Counted from the stretch's first letter, positions 8,635 to 18,229 are shown. The stretch: DNA of 64,000 bases from Vibrio coralliilyticus ATCC BAA-450 (GCF_000176135.1 NZ_ACZN01000017.1:248001-312000); one strand, 5' to 3'. Program-made: numbers and translations. The notes: generated from the letters alone by a model not told the origin.

Positions 8635-9387
8635 ATGTTTGAAGGTGGAGGAAGATTATCATTTAACGATCATAAATCTTATGGCCAAATACTGTCAGGC
8701 AATGAGCCATCAATACTATTGGTTGAAGACGATAGACATCTGAATCAGCAACTCACCTCTCTTCTTCAAGACAGTCGATACCAGGTTACCAATCTGGATT
8801 GTGGTGCCGAAGCATTGAATTGCCTAAAGCAATCCAACTTTGACCTAATCATTCTTGACATTAACCTGCCAGAGGTCGACGGCTTTGGTTTGTTGAACTT
8901 TATCCGCTTTCATTCAAATACACCGGTCATCATGCTGACCGCATACGGCGCAGAAGAACACCGCATACGTGGGCTGCGTTATGGCGCGGATGACTACATC
9001 AGCAAACCATGTAACTTTACTGAGGTGAGTTTACGGATCGAAGCGATTTTGCGCCGAACTGGTCACAATCAAGCATCGAGCTCTAACCGTTATCAAGAAT
9101 ATAAAGAACTCAAGCTTGATAAGAACGAACTGACTGTAACCGTCAACGAGTCCGCTCCCATCACCCTCACACCAATTCAGTTTAAATTGCTCTGGACACT
9201 TGTAGCCAACCACGGCGCAGTACAAAGCAAACCGTTTTTGTACCAGGTTGTACTAGAACGCGACTTTAGCTCATACGACAGAAGCTTAGACATGCATTTA
9301 AGTCGAGTGAGAAAAAGCTTAGTCGCTTTGGGTATGAGCTCAGAACGAATTCAGACCGTTCACGGCAAAGGTTATTTATTACGATGA
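8635..9387 (+). CDS. OmpR/PhoB-family response regulator of an iron-linked two-component system
   Basis: A 250-residue regulator. The receiver domain (about 24-140) keeps the acidic pair E31/D32-D33, the phospho-acceptor D75 (LIILDINLPEVDGF), and the Lys in YISKPCNF. The C-terminal winged helix (about 155-250) includes LTPIQFKLLWTL and the recognition segment DRSLDMHLSRVRKSL. Its stop overlaps the kinase start by four bases (ATGA), so the two are translated together. The gene follows a strong Fur box and precedes a TonB receptor gene. V. parahaemolyticus has a comparable arrangement, PeuR-PeuS ahead of the enterobactin receptor gene peuA; orthology is not proven here. It most likely activates the receptor gene at 10876. 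An in-frame GTG at 8626 is a poorer start because it lies inside the Shine-Dalgarno region. Confidence 0.88.
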   Translation: MFEGGGRLSFNDHKSYGQILSGNEPSILLVEDDRHLNQQLTSLLQDSRYQVTNLDCGAEALNCLKQSNFDLIILDINLPEVDGFGLLNFIRFHSNTPVIMLTAYGAEEHRIRGLRYGADDYISKPCNFTEVSLRIEAILRRTGHNQASSSNRYQEYKELKLDKNELTVTVNESAPITLTPIQFKLLWTLVANHGAVQSKPFLYQVVLERDFSSYDRSLDMHLSRVRKSLVALGMSSERIQTVHGKGYLLR

Positions 9388-10718
9388 AAAAGTTACTTTT
9401 CTGGCGACTGTTTGTCGTACTCTCATTGGGAGGAGTGATCTTTTTCTCCCTACTCCATAGCGTCGCTCTACTCTCCAATGAAAAGATGAGTTACATCGAT
9501 AAAAACCATCAGCAAGAAATTCTCGCTTGGGGTGAGCACGTTCAGTCGCAGCTCGGGCAAGGGAAATATGATGAAATGAATCAGTGGGTAAATCAGCTAG
9601 CGTTGCGAGAGGAAACGTGGGCAACGGTGGTACGTTCCAATGTCTCCGTTGTCAGCGGTAACCCTCTCAATAAGCGATTTTGGGATGGTTATGGCATAGG
9701 TAGAAACGTCGAGTGGAAGATTCACCTTTATTTTCCTGAGAACCCGATAATGGAAGTCGCTCTTACTCCTTCTGATTATCACTTCTTGGTTAAATTGCCT
9801 GCTCGTATGCGCCCCGGAACCTACATGTCGCACGCATTCTGGACTTTCCGAGTCGTCATTCCGTTCTTAGCTCTATTGGCGCTAACTATCTACCTTTATC
9901 GCTACGTCATGACACCATTACAGCACTTTCACCGTACAGCCAAAGAATTTAGCCAAGGTAACTATAGCGCTCGAGTCTCACATCACATGACACTGGGTAA
10001 TGACGAGTTAAGCCAGATTGCTCGAACGTTTGACATGATGGCCGAGCGCACAGCTAGTGTGATTAACCATAATCGCAATCTGATAGCAGATATGTCTCAT
10101 GAAATTCGAACACCGCTCGCTAGAGTTGAAATGGCGACGGATTGCGTCGAAAAGCAGATAGATACTGAAGAAATGGTCAGTCGAATTAGATCTGAAGTTC
10201 AGGCTATCCGGGTTATGGCAGAAGATACGCTGACACTCGCGTGGCTAGAGAACGAACGACCAGACTTAAGAGACGAAGCCTTTGATCTGACTGAGCTGGT
10301 GGAAGCCATCGTTGAAGATGCGCAATTTGAGTATCCCGATCGTCAGATTGCCATAGATCTCCCTTCGCAGCTTCCGCTCTCCCACTCTAATCAAAGGGCC
10401 CTATCTCAAGCAATAGAGAACATCGTCCGAAACGGGCTGAGATATACGCCGCAGGGAGAAACCCTCACCATTAAAGCTTCATTTGATGAAGACAATGTCA
10501 CGCTGACCATATCCGATGCTGGTCCGGGTATAGACGCTTCTTTAACTAAACGTATATTCCAGCCCTTCTTTAAAGCTGATAACCAGGTTGGTTCACGTAA
10601 AGGTTTTGGCGTTGGCCTTGCGTTGGCCAAAAGACACATACAAGCCGTAAACGGTTCAATAAGTGCAAAAAATCGCAGAGAAAGAGGGCTTGATATGGTA
10701 ATCAACCTACCTACTTAA
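9384..10718 (+). CDS. sensor histidine kinase, partner of the preceding regulator
   Basis: A 444-residue membrane kinase. Spans at about 8-31 and 152-173 enclose a periplasmic sensor of roughly 120 residues, followed by HAMP (about 174-225). The dimerisation domain has phospho-acceptor H239 in ADMSHEIRTPLARVEM. The ATPase domain shows the N box (AIENIVRNGLRYTP), G1 (DAGPGID), F box (IFQPFFKAD) and G2 (GFGVGLALAKR), all intact. It overlaps the regulator gene by four bases. It most probably detects iron-siderophore status or a condition such as pH at the envelope and phosphorylates D75 of its partner; the signal is unknown. A terminator follows at 10733. Confidence 0.9.
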   Translation: MKKLLFWRLFVVLSLGGVIFFSLLHSVALLSNEKMSYIDKNHQQEILAWGEHVQSQLGQGKYDEMNQWVNQLALREETWATVVRSNVSVVSGNPLNKRFWDGYGIGRNVEWKIHLYFPENPIMEVALTPSDYHFLVKLPARMRPGTYMSHAFWTFRVVIPFLALLALTIYLYRYVMTPLQHFHRTAKEFSQGNYSARVSHHMTLGNDELSQIARTFDMMAERTASVINHNRNLIADMSHEIRTPLARVEMATDCVEKQIDTEEMVSRIRSEVQAIRVMAEDTLTLAWLENERPDLRDEAFDLTELVEAIVEDAQFEYPDRQIAIDLPSQLPLSHSNQRALSQAIENIVRNGLRYTPQGETLTIKASFDEDNVTLTISDAGPGIDASLTKRIFQPFFKADNQVGSRKGFGVGLALAKRHIQAVNGSISAKNRRERGLDMVINLPT

Positions 10719-10732
10719 ATATCTCATACAGG

Positions 10733-10763
10733 AGGCGACGTGCATTCCGTTGCCTTTTGTTTT
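10733..10763 (+). terminator. rho-independent terminator after the kinase gene
   Basis: aggcgacg pairs with cgttgcct (one G-U pair, 7-base loop) and leads into TTTTGTTTT. It separates the regulatory genes from the receptor gene, which has its own Fur box. Confidence 0.7.
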
Positions 10764-10838
10764 CTCTAGATATCACCTCAAGATGTAACAGTTGTAAAAG
10801 TCATTTACTCACCCTATACGAGACGACAAAATCCACTC

Positions 10839-10857
10839 GATAATAATTCTCATTAAC
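10839..10857 (+). promoter_or_regulatory. Fur box upstream of TonB receptor gene
   Basis: GATAATAATTCTCATTAAC matches 15 of 19 positions of the Fur consensus. It lies 19 bases before the receptor ATG, so it probably covers the promoter or early transcript. Confidence 0.7.
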
Positions 10858-10875
10858 AGTGGAGGTTACGGTCAA

Positions 10876-12792
10876 ATGCATACCGTATTCAAGTTAAGCC
10901 CAATTGCCCTCGCCCTTGCTTCAGGGTTGGTTTTCGCTAATCAAGAAACCGCAGAAATCGTTGAAGTCATTGGTAACCCACTTCAAGGGATTGATACCAT
11001 CATCACCGCTGAAGACTTATCCAAACAGCAGGCTCAAGATCTCAATGATGTATTTCGTAAAGATGCGGAAGTCTCCGTTGGCGGCTCGGCAGGCATCACT
11101 CAAAAGATCTATGTCCGTGGATTAGAAGATACTATGATGAACATTTCTATCGACGGAGCTGAGCAGTCAGGCAACCTTTTCCACCATCAAGGCAGACTTT
11201 CAGTTGAACCGGAGCTTCTTAAGCAAGTTGATGTTTCAGCGGGTGCGGGTCGAGCCACTAACGGTCCGGGCGCTTTAGGCGGTGCGATCCAGTTTAAAAC
11301 CAAAGATGCGCATGACCTTTTGCAACATGAAGACCAGTTTGGTGCGCAGGTGAAAGCGGGTTACTACACCAACAACGACGGCTACAAGGTTTCAACCAGC
11401 TTGTATGGTGAAGTCACCGAGCGGCTAGGGTTGCTGGCTTCATTTGGCTACGTTGAAGGAGACAACATTGAAGATGGTCGCGGTACCGAGCAAGAGTACA
11501 CAGCAATCGAACAGCAAGTTGCGCTTCTTAAACTTTCAGGCCAACTTAACGAGCAGCACTATCTGTCTCTGAGCTACGACTATCGTAACGATGATGATAC
11601 TCGACTGAATCGACCTCACTTTCAACCAAGTGTAAAGAATGTTCCACTGGAGCAGGAAGCGGATCGCCATACCTTTACGGCCAATCACAATTTCCGATAC
11701 AGCGACCTGCTCAACTTAGATACCACCCTTTACAGCACTGCTAATCGTATTGCTCAGAAAGATCACCCGCAATGGAACACCAGCGATGGTACTATCAACA
11801 CCATAGGCGGGAAAGTGTTCAACACTGCTCGCCTAGCTCAGCATACTCTGATTACGGGTGCAGATTACAAACGGGACAAATCTGAGTTCGAAACTAACTA
11901 TTCAGGCCAGCAAAACCACGAAGAGAAAGGCACAGTATACGGGCTATTCGTGCAGGATGACTGGAACATTAATGATGCGATTTTACTTTCTGCTGGTGCC
12001 CGTTACGACTGGTATGAACTAACCGACAATATTAATCAGGAATTCGACTCCAGCGGCTTCAGCCCCAACATTTCCTTAACTTACCAATTGCTTGATGGTC
12101 TTGAACTGTTTGCGGGCTATGCTGAAGCGTTTCGCGGCCAGCAGATCAAAGAACTGTTTGTCATCGACTATCGCAACAATGCCGCGGATCGTGCTCCAGA
12201 ACGTGCAAAAAACAAGGAAATCGGTGCCAGCTATCGCAAAAACAATCTCATTGCGGGCTTCACCTTCTTCGATAGCAAAATCGAAGATGTTGTTACAACC
12301 AGCAATAACGTCTACACCAATGTCGGAGAGCTAACGACAACAGGTTTTAGCGCCTACGTTGGCTATACATTGGAGCAAGTATCAGCCCGATTGAGCTACA
12401 ACCAGTCTAATCCTGAGCTTAATGGCGTACCACTCAGTGATGGTGACTCTACACTAGGAACGTCAATTGGCGACACTTGGGTCTTAGATGTTAACTATGC
12501 AGCCAATGACGAGCTTGAGTTTGGCTGGAATGCGCGCTTTGTGGAACGTTTGACGGACGTAGCGGATTCAAGCGCATACCCAGAAAAGCCGGGGTATGGT
12601 GTCCATGATGTCTATGCTCAATGGTTGCCACTAGCTGAGCAAGACCTGACGCTCACGCTTTCTGTGAAAAACGTGTTCGATAAATACTATTTTGACCATG
12701 GTTCATACATGGCTTACATCGGCAGTAGCGTCGCTCAAGGCTACGCTAGCGCGGGTCGCGATATTCGAATGAACGTTAGCTACGCATTTTAA
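10876..12792 (+). CDS. TonB-dependent receptor, FetA/FrpB family
   Basis: A 638-residue outer-membrane receptor. It has a signal peptide (cleavage near ALASGLVFA-NQ), a plug domain at about 25-150 and a beta barrel ending in Phe (NVSYAF). The plug segments YVRGLEDTMMNISIDGA, FHHQGRLSVEPELLKQVDV and GPGALGGAIQFKTKDA closely resemble neisserial FrpB/FetA, as do barrel segments such as ERAKNKEIG and NVFDKYYF near the C-terminus. FetA imports ferric enterobactin and related catecholates and works with a periplasmic protein of the CeuE/FatB type, exactly the type encoded 13 bases downstream. The substrate is thus probably a catecholate xenosiderophore. It is unlike V. cholerae IrgA, which is FepA-like. 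Expression should be repressed by Fur and raised by the upstream two-component system. Confidence 0.88.
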   Translation: MHTVFKLSPIALALASGLVFANQETAEIVEVIGNPLQGIDTIITAEDLSKQQAQDLNDVFRKDAEVSVGGSAGITQKIYVRGLEDTMMNISIDGAEQSGNLFHHQGRLSVEPELLKQVDVSAGAGRATNGPGALGGAIQFKTKDAHDLLQHEDQFGAQVKAGYYTNNDGYKVSTSLYGEVTERLGLLASFGYVEGDNIEDGRGTEQEYTAIEQQVALLKLSGQLNEQHYLSLSYDYRNDDDTRLNRPHFQPSVKNVPLEQEADRHTFTANHNFRYSDLLNLDTTLYSTANRIAQKDHPQWNTSDGTINTIGGKVFNTARLAQHTLITGADYKRDKSEFETNYSGQQNHEEKGTVYGLFVQDDWNINDAILLSAGARYDWYELTDNINQEFDSSGFSPNISLTYQLLDGLELFAGYAEAFRGQQIKELFVIDYRNNAADRAPERAKNKEIGASYRKNNLIAGFTFFDSKIEDVVTTSNNVYTNVGELTTTGFSAYVGYTLEQVSARLSYNQSNPELNGVPLSDGDSTLGTSIGDTWVLDVNYAANDELEFGWNARFVERLTDVADSSAYPEKPGYGVHDVYAQWLPLAEQDLTLTLSVKNVFDKYYFDHGSYMAYIGSSVAQGYASAGRDIRMNVSYAF

Positions 12793-12805
12793 CTAAGGAA
12801 AGACA

Positions 12806-13705
12806 ATGCTGATTAAATCATGGGTTGCGCTCTGCCTTATGTTAGCAGCGAGCTTGGTTCATGCCAGGATGATAACAGTGACGCATCCGCTGGGTGAGAC
12901 CACGCTAGAATCCAAACCTGCGCGAGTTATTGTTCTTGGGATGGATACGCTAGACGTACTCGACAATTTAGGCATTGAGCCCGTGGCCGTCGTAAAATCA
13001 CCGATGCCACACTATCTGAGCAAATATCAGGATGATAGCTATGTTTCGGCAGGTTCACTCTTCGAGCCTGATTTTGAAACGATATTTGCTCTCAAACCTG
13101 ACTTAATCATAGCCAGTAATCGCAGCTCTGAGTCCTATCCTGAACTGAGCAAAATTGCCCCTACTATCGTTTTTATGGCAGATGCCCGACGTTATTGGCA
13201 AACCACTCAGGCGGCTTGGAGAATGATGGGGAAAGTTTTTGAACGTGAGGAGGACATTGAACGCAAGATCAATCAGGCTCAGGCACGAATCGATCAGATA
13301 AGGCAACAGACGAAAATCACTAAGCCAAAAGCCCTAGTGGTGATGACAAACGGCGGCAAGCTCACGACGTTTGGACAAGATTCTCGCTACGGAGCCATAT
13401 TTACTCTGTTCGGCTTCGAACCTGCTGATTCAAATAATGCGAATAAGGTTCATGGCGACCTAATCAGTTATGAGTATATTGCCCAGTCAGACCCTGAGCA
13501 CTTGCTGATACTGGACAGAGACCAAGCCATCGGAAGGGATTCTGGTGAAGCGTTTAAGAAACTCGATAATCCTTTAATGTCGCAAACTCAGGCGGCGAAA
13601 AACAACCGGATTCATTTTTTGAACCCTCATGCTTGGTATATTTCTGCCAGTGGCATTCAAGCAACTCAAATGATGATTGATGATATGAGTCAAGCGGTTA
13701 AGTAG
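12806..13705 (+). CDS. CeuE/FatB/VctP-type siderophore-binding protein
   Basis: A 299-residue periplasmic binding protein with a signal peptide (LCLMLAASLVHA). The fold is the two-lobed type used for ferric siderophores (LESKPARVIVLGMDTLDVL, then FEPDFETIFALKPDLII). It keeps His216 (KVHGDLISYEYI) and Tyr278 (HAWYISASG), the counterparts of CeuE His227 and Tyr288, which bind iron directly when a tetradentate catecholate is carried. It sits 13 bases after the receptor gene and is presumably co-transcribed. No permease follows, so it must use a transporter encoded elsewhere, most simply the vct-like system at 20379-23020. Clearly paralogous to the protein encoded at 23091-24002. Confidence 0.87.
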   Translation: MLIKSWVALCLMLAASLVHARMITVTHPLGETTLESKPARVIVLGMDTLDVLDNLGIEPVAVVKSPMPHYLSKYQDDSYVSAGSLFEPDFETIFALKPDLIIASNRSSESYPELSKIAPTIVFMADARRYWQTTQAAWRMMGKVFEREEDIERKINQAQARIDQIRQQTKITKPKALVVMTNGGKLTTFGQDSRYGAIFTLFGFEPADSNNANKVHGDLISYEYIAQSDPEHLLILDRDQAIGRDSGEAFKKLDNPLMSQTQAAKNNRIHFLNPHAWYISASGIQATQMMIDDMSQAVK

Positions 13706-13730
13706 CTTTGCTTCTTTCATTAGAAATGAT

Positions 13731-13758
13731 AAGAGGTGCAGTAATGCGCCTCTTCTTT
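13731..13758. terminator. terminator between convergent genes
   Basis: aagaggtgc pairs with gcgcctctt (one G-U pair, 6-base loop), followed by ctttg. It serves the siderophore-binding protein gene and lies just past the stop of the converging Amt-GGDEF gene. Confidence 0.6.
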
Positions 13759-13763
13759 GCCCC

Positions 13764-15680
13764 TTACCAGTCTGAATGATCAGAAAAGAACACCACTTGA
13801 TTCCTACCCAGCTCTTTGGCTTTGAACAATGCCGCATCTGCTTCATCAAACAACACCGTATGTGGCAAGTTTATTCGCATATCCCACACAGCTCCTCCAA
13901 TGCTAACCGTGACAAAATCACATTCCGAATGAACATGGGGGATCTCAAGCATCTCGACTTCTTTTCGTAATAACTCCGCGATTCGTCTAGCGTCATGCAG
14001 ATTAGTATCGCGTAATATAAACGCAAACTCCTCTCCACCTATTCTTGCCAATATATCGTGCTGGCGCCGCGTCACACTGCTCAGTGCCTGACACACATTT
14101 TGCAGGCAATAATCACCCAGTTGATGACCATAGTGGTCATTGTATTGCTTGAAGTAATCGAGATCCAAAATAAGCAAAGCAAAGTCTTTATTCTCTTCAT
14201 GACTTTTCTTGACTGTATTCTCTATCGCCTGTTCATACACCCTGCGGTTAGGAACTCCTGTAAGAGGATCCAAGCTCGCCATCTTCAATAATTCCCTTTC
14301 CTTTTCCCTAAAATGACGATTAGTGCTGTCCAGCAGATAATTGTATGTCATTGAAAGATTGGAATAATCAGAACCGTGATCAACCTTTAGATGGGATTCC
14401 ATATCATGCGCTTTGACTATCCGGTCGAACTGGTCCATCAAGTCAACTAACTCATCTTTCATACCATGTTCGCCGAAATTAAGGCCGATGGTCTCCGTTT
14501 GTGCTGAAACTCTTAGCGGATGGAAATGATTAACAATCTTCAACAAAGGGTATCCGAGGCCAACGACCCAAGCTGCGGTTGCAACAACTCCACTCATTTG
14601 AATATAGAGTTGCTCTAGACGACTACCAGAAGCCAAAAAATCCGTTGGGGCTAACAAAGCAACAGCCAATGTTCCCCATATTCCCCCGCCAAGATGAACT
14701 GGAACCGCAGATACGACATCATCAAGCTTTGATTTTTCTAGCACCGACACCAAAACTACGCTGATACAACCACTAGTGGCACCAATAATCACAGCGCCAC
14801 TTAAATCGACGACGTTAGCACTGGCTGAAATAGCCACCAGACCAGCAAGTAATCCATTCAGAAGGTAGCGGATCCCACGCATAGAGTGGATGTTCCACGA
14901 CAACATTAATGCACTAAAGCCGCCAGCACAGGCCGACATGGCAGTATTAGAAAAGATTTTCGCCAAGTCGGCAGTAGGATCAATAATGCTACCGCCATTG
15001 AAGCCAAACCATCCAATGAACAACAGAAACGTCCCTAGCGCCGAAAGCGGTAAGTTTTGGCTGTACATTTCTCGCGTTTTTCCATCATCCGAAAATCTGC
15101 CTAGCCGCGGTCCAACAATCATAATGGCAATCAAGGCAACCCAGCCACCAACGGAATGCACGACCGTTGCCCCAGCGAAATCTATGAAACCCATCTTGGC
15201 TAGCCAGCCTGTATCACCAACGGACAAATGTGTTCCGTTCCATACCCAGTGGCCAATGATCGGAAAAAGCAGTGTTGCGGTAATAAATGAGCAGATTAGA
15301 TAGCCTGAGAAGCGCATACGTTCTGCAACTGCGCCTGACATTATTGTTGCGGCGGTTCCGCAAAACATCATCTGAAAAAGAAAGAAAGCTAACACTATAG
15401 GCGGATGCTGGTGGCCAATAGCAAACAGGTCTAAGCCAATTAACCCTTTCCAACTGTCACCATACATAAACGCAAAGCCGATCAACCAAAAGCAGACACC
15501 ACTAACACAAAAATCAGCCACGTTTTTGAGCGCGACATTAATATTATTCTTATTCCTGACCAACCCACTTTCAAAACAAGTAAAGCCCGGCTGCATCAGC
15601 AGAACTAGCGCAGTACAGAGTAAAATCCACGTAATAGCGATGGTGTCGTTATCCGTAACTATAATATCCAAAGTCGCCAC
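13764..15680 (-). CDS. ammonium transporter / diguanylate cyclase fusion (Amt-GGDEF)
   Basis: A 638-residue fusion. Residues 10-390 are a complete Amt/MepA-type channel with about 11 spans. It keeps the FQMMFCGTAATIMSGAVAER segment, Trp in GHWVWNG, and both pore histidines: H175 (ATVVHSVGG) and H329 (PVHLGGGIWG). A linker of about 70 residues, partly coiled (about 405-465), leads to a GGDEF domain (465-630). This has an intact active site GGEEF (548-552) and an RxxD inhibitory site (RQHD, 539-542). It should therefore produce c-di-GMP under control of ammonium binding or passage and be limited by its product. Comparable Amt fusions to signalling domains are known in a few bacteria. No glnK gene is adjacent. 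Monocistronic and convergent with the iron block. Confidence 0.92.
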   Translation of the reverse strand: MATLDIIVTDNDTIAITWILLCTALVLLMQPGFTCFESGLVRNKNNINVALKNVADFCVSGVCFWLIGFAFMYGDSWKGLIGLDLFAIGHQHPPIVLAFFLFQMMFCGTAATIMSGAVAERMRFSGYLICSFITATLLFPIIGHWVWNGTHLSVGDTGWLAKMGFIDFAGATVVHSVGGWVALIAIMIVGPRLGRFSDDGKTREMYSQNLPLSALGTFLLFIGWFGFNGGSIIDPTADLAKIFSNTAMSACAGGFSALMLSWNIHSMRGIRYLLNGLLAGLVAISASANVVDLSGAVIIGATSGCISVVLVSVLEKSKLDDVVSAVPVHLGGGIWGTLAVALLAPTDFLASGSRLEQLYIQMSGVVATAAWVVGLGYPLLKIVNHFHPLRVSAQTETIGLNFGEHGMKDELVDLMDQFDRIVKAHDMESHLKVDHGSDYSNLSMTYNYLLDSTNRHFREKERELLKMASLDPLTGVPNRRVYEQAIENTVKKSHEENKDFALLILDLDYFKQYNDHYGHQLGDYCLQNVCQALSSVTRRQHDILARIGGEEFAFILRDTNLHDARRIAELLRKEVEMLEIPHVHSECDFVTVSIGGAVWDMRINLPHTVLFDEADAALFKAKELGRNQVVFFSDHSDW

Positions 15681-15832
15681 TTTTTATGCAATCGGTTTAT
15701 CTGGAGCATAGTTAAGTAGCCGTGTTTTCTCCACTTTTCATCAATTTCTCATATTTTGAATAGTGTTTTATTTGCCAATTCATTATCCTTCTGCTGCAAT
15801 TATCAAACCTCGGCAATACAGTTATTATCCAA

Positions 15833-18190
15833 ATGAATTTACGTACCTTTTTCACTCTATTTTTGGTCACAACCTTTGCTGGCTGTGCAACCTTTGCTGG
15901 CCTTAATTATGACCAGCTATTTGGTGAAGCTCAGGTAAGAGACAGGCAGGTATCTCTCACCACAGAGCACAGCGACTTCTTTCTTAGCGAAGTAAAACCC
16001 ATTATTGATAATCGCTGCGTCGTCTGCCATGCCTGCTACGACGCCCCTTGCCAATTGAAAATGTCTTCCGTTGCTGGGATTGACCGAGGAGCGAGTAAGG
16101 AACTGGTTTACCAAGGCACACGCTTAACCGCAGCTACCCCTAGCCGATTATTTGAAGATGCTCAGACCACGGAACAATGGCGCTCAATGGGCTTTCATCC
16201 GGTGCTGAATGAGCGTGACCAAACGCGCACAGCGAACATCGAAGCTGGCCTTGTCGCAAAAATGTTGATCCAAAAAAAGGCACACCCTTTACCGAATCAG
16301 ACTCAACTTGAGGGGTTCGATTTCTCTATTGATCGCTCGCAGGTGTGTCCAACCATTGAAGAATACGACAGCTACGCCCAAGATTACCCCACTTGGGGCA
16401 TGCCTTATGGAATGCCAAATCTCTCATCTAACGAATATTCGACTCTAATGAGTTGGCTACAGAACGGCGCCATAATGAATGCGCCGATCCCACTAACACT
16501 TGAACAACAAGCGCTGGTAGAGGAATACGAGCAGTTTCTCAATAACGGCTCTCGCAAAGCGCAGCTCACCGCTCGCTACATCTACGAGCACTTATTCTTG
16601 TCGCACCTGTATTTCTCGGAGCTAAACGAAACCACGCCACGATTTTTCACCTTAGTTCGTTCTGAAACACCACCGGGTCAACCCGTTAAACGCATTGCGA
16701 CTCGCAGGCCCTACGATGACCCAAACGTAGACCGTGTTTATTATCGCTTTGTTCCTGAGCAAGCAACTATCGTGGACAAAACCCACATGCCGTTCGCTCT
16801 GAACTCGCAGCGTATAAACAACTGGAAAGCGTGGTTCATCGACACCACTTATGACGTCGCCCAGTTACCAGGATACGAGCCTGAAGTCGCCGCCAATCCA
16901 ATGACGGCGTTCATTGAGTTACCAGTCAAATCTCGCTTCAACTTCATGTTGGACAACGCACAAAACACCATCAACGCCTTTATCAAAGGCCCTGTATGCC
17001 GTGGGCAGTTAGCGTTAAATGTTATCAATGATCGCTTTTGGGTTTTCTTTCTCGACCCCGATAAATCGGACATACCAGAAGTTAACGAGTTTTATCACTC
17101 ACAAGCTGACAACTTAAAACTCCCAGGCGAGTTGGAGAGCAACACCTTACCTGTCGCAAACTGGGTATCTTACTCCCGCCAGCAAGCACGATACCTGACA
17201 GCAAAGTCCGATTTCATCAACAGCTGGTTCAAAGATGGAAAGCATTTAACTACGGATGTCATCTGGACGGGCAATGGCACCAATTCAAATGCAGCTTTGA
17301 CCGTATTTCGCCATTTTGACAGCGCTTCTGTTGTCCAAGGTTTAGTAGGTAAACCACCGAAGACTGCTTGGGTTCTCGATTATGCTCTGATTGAACGAAT
17401 CCACTACTTACTCGTCGCTGGGTTTGATGTCTACGGAAACTTTGGCCACCAACTGATGACTAGAATGTTTATGGACTTTTTGAGACTCGAAGGTGAGAGT
17501 AATTTTGTCGCACTTCTTCCAAGAGATATTCGACATGTTGAACAATCCAGTTGGTACCAAAATCAAAGTACACAGCTGAGTGATTTCTTACAGCGCAACG
17601 TTAAGCCGTTCGATCAACCGACTCAGGTACCCTATCAGACCGATAACCCCAAGCAAGAGCTGTATGACATCTTGAAAACCCAACTTAGCCCCGTTCTGAA
17701 CAACCGTTACGCGATAGAACAGACCGGGTTTAGCACCTCCAACGAGGCTCGCTTGAGAACATTGGACGACATTAAAGGAAAAGGGCTTTTATTCATCCCT
17801 CAGATAGTCATGCTATTGATAGAGTCCGAGTCAGGCCAAGAGCAGCTGTTCACCCTACTGCACAACAATGCCCACACGAATATATCAAGCCTGTTCGATG
17901 AAGAAGGAAATCGCGACTACGAAAACGACGATTTAACGTTAGTTAGAGGGGTGATCGGAAGTTACCCAGCAACGTATCTGTCATTACATGAAAATGAGAT
18001 TTCTCAACTCATCGACATGCTAAAAAATATCCGTTCAGAAGAGGATTACGTTAAGTTATTGGATCGATTCGCAATCCGCAGAAGCTCAGATAGATTCTGG
18101 CCTTTCAGTGACAAAGTACACGCTTGGTACAAGGAAAATCAGCCTGTCGAATTCGGTCTGCTTGACTATAATCGTTTTGAGAATAGGTAG
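15833..18190 (+). CDS. cti: fatty acid cis/trans isomerase (CTI)
   Basis: A 785-residue protein of the CTI family, which turns cis double bonds of membrane phospholipid acyl chains into trans without lowering unsaturation, giving a fast defence against solvents and heat. The heme-c attachment motif CVVCH is at residues 62-66, as expected for this periplasmic cytochrome-type enzyme. The N-terminus is hydrophobic and ends in FAGC (Cys18), so it may be a lipoprotein or have an ordinary signal peptide. The length agrees with Pseudomonas and Vibrio homologues (about 760-790). Conserved-looking blocks include DPNVDRVYYRFVPEQAT and the segment around FNFMLDNAQNTINAFIKGPVC. Followed by a small gene 39 bases downstream. 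Confidence 0.92.
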   Translation: MNLRTFFTLFLVTTFAGCATFAGLNYDQLFGEAQVRDRQVSLTTEHSDFFLSEVKPIIDNRCVVCHACYDAPCQLKMSSVAGIDRGASKELVYQGTRLTAATPSRLFEDAQTTEQWRSMGFHPVLNERDQTRTANIEAGLVAKMLIQKKAHPLPNQTQLEGFDFSIDRSQVCPTIEEYDSYAQDYPTWGMPYGMPNLSSNEYSTLMSWLQNGAIMNAPIPLTLEQQALVEEYEQFLNNGSRKAQLTARYIYEHLFLSHLYFSELNETTPRFFTLVRSETPPGQPVKRIATRRPYDDPNVDRVYYRFVPEQATIVDKTHMPFALNSQRINNWKAWFIDTTYDVAQLPGYEPEVAANPMTAFIELPVKSRFNFMLDNAQNTINAFIKGPVCRGQLALNVINDRFWVFFLDPDKSDIPEVNEFYHSQADNLKLPGELESNTLPVANWVSYSRQQARYLTAKSDFINSWFKDGKHLTTDVIWTGNGTNSNAALTVFRHFDSASVVQGLVGKPPKTAWVLDYALIERIHYLLVAGFDVYGNFGHQLMTRMFMDFLRLEGESNFVALLPRDIRHVEQSSWYQNQSTQLSDFLQRNVKPFDQPTQVPYQTDNPKQELYDILKTQLSPVLNNRYAIEQTGFSTSNEARLRTLDDIKGKGLLFIPQIVMLLIESESGQEQLFTLLHNNAHTNISSLFDEEGNRDYENDDLTLVRGVIGSYPATYLSLHENEISQLIDMLKNIRSEEDYVKLLDRFAIRRSSDRFWPFSDKVHAWYKENQPVEFGLLDYNRFENR

Positions 18191-18229
18191 AACTGTTCAA
18201 CCGAGCGTTTATTAACGCGGGAGGTGGGC

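Noticed and set aside
10876..12792. IrgA/FepA-type enterobactin receptor
   Set aside because: Plug and C-terminal segments fit FetA/FrpB and not the IrgA sequence pattern, so I did not name it irgA.
14890..15303. 137-codon open frame antisense to the Amt domain
   Set aside because: Amt motifs including the pore His are in the minus-strand frame; no ribosome site or domain here.
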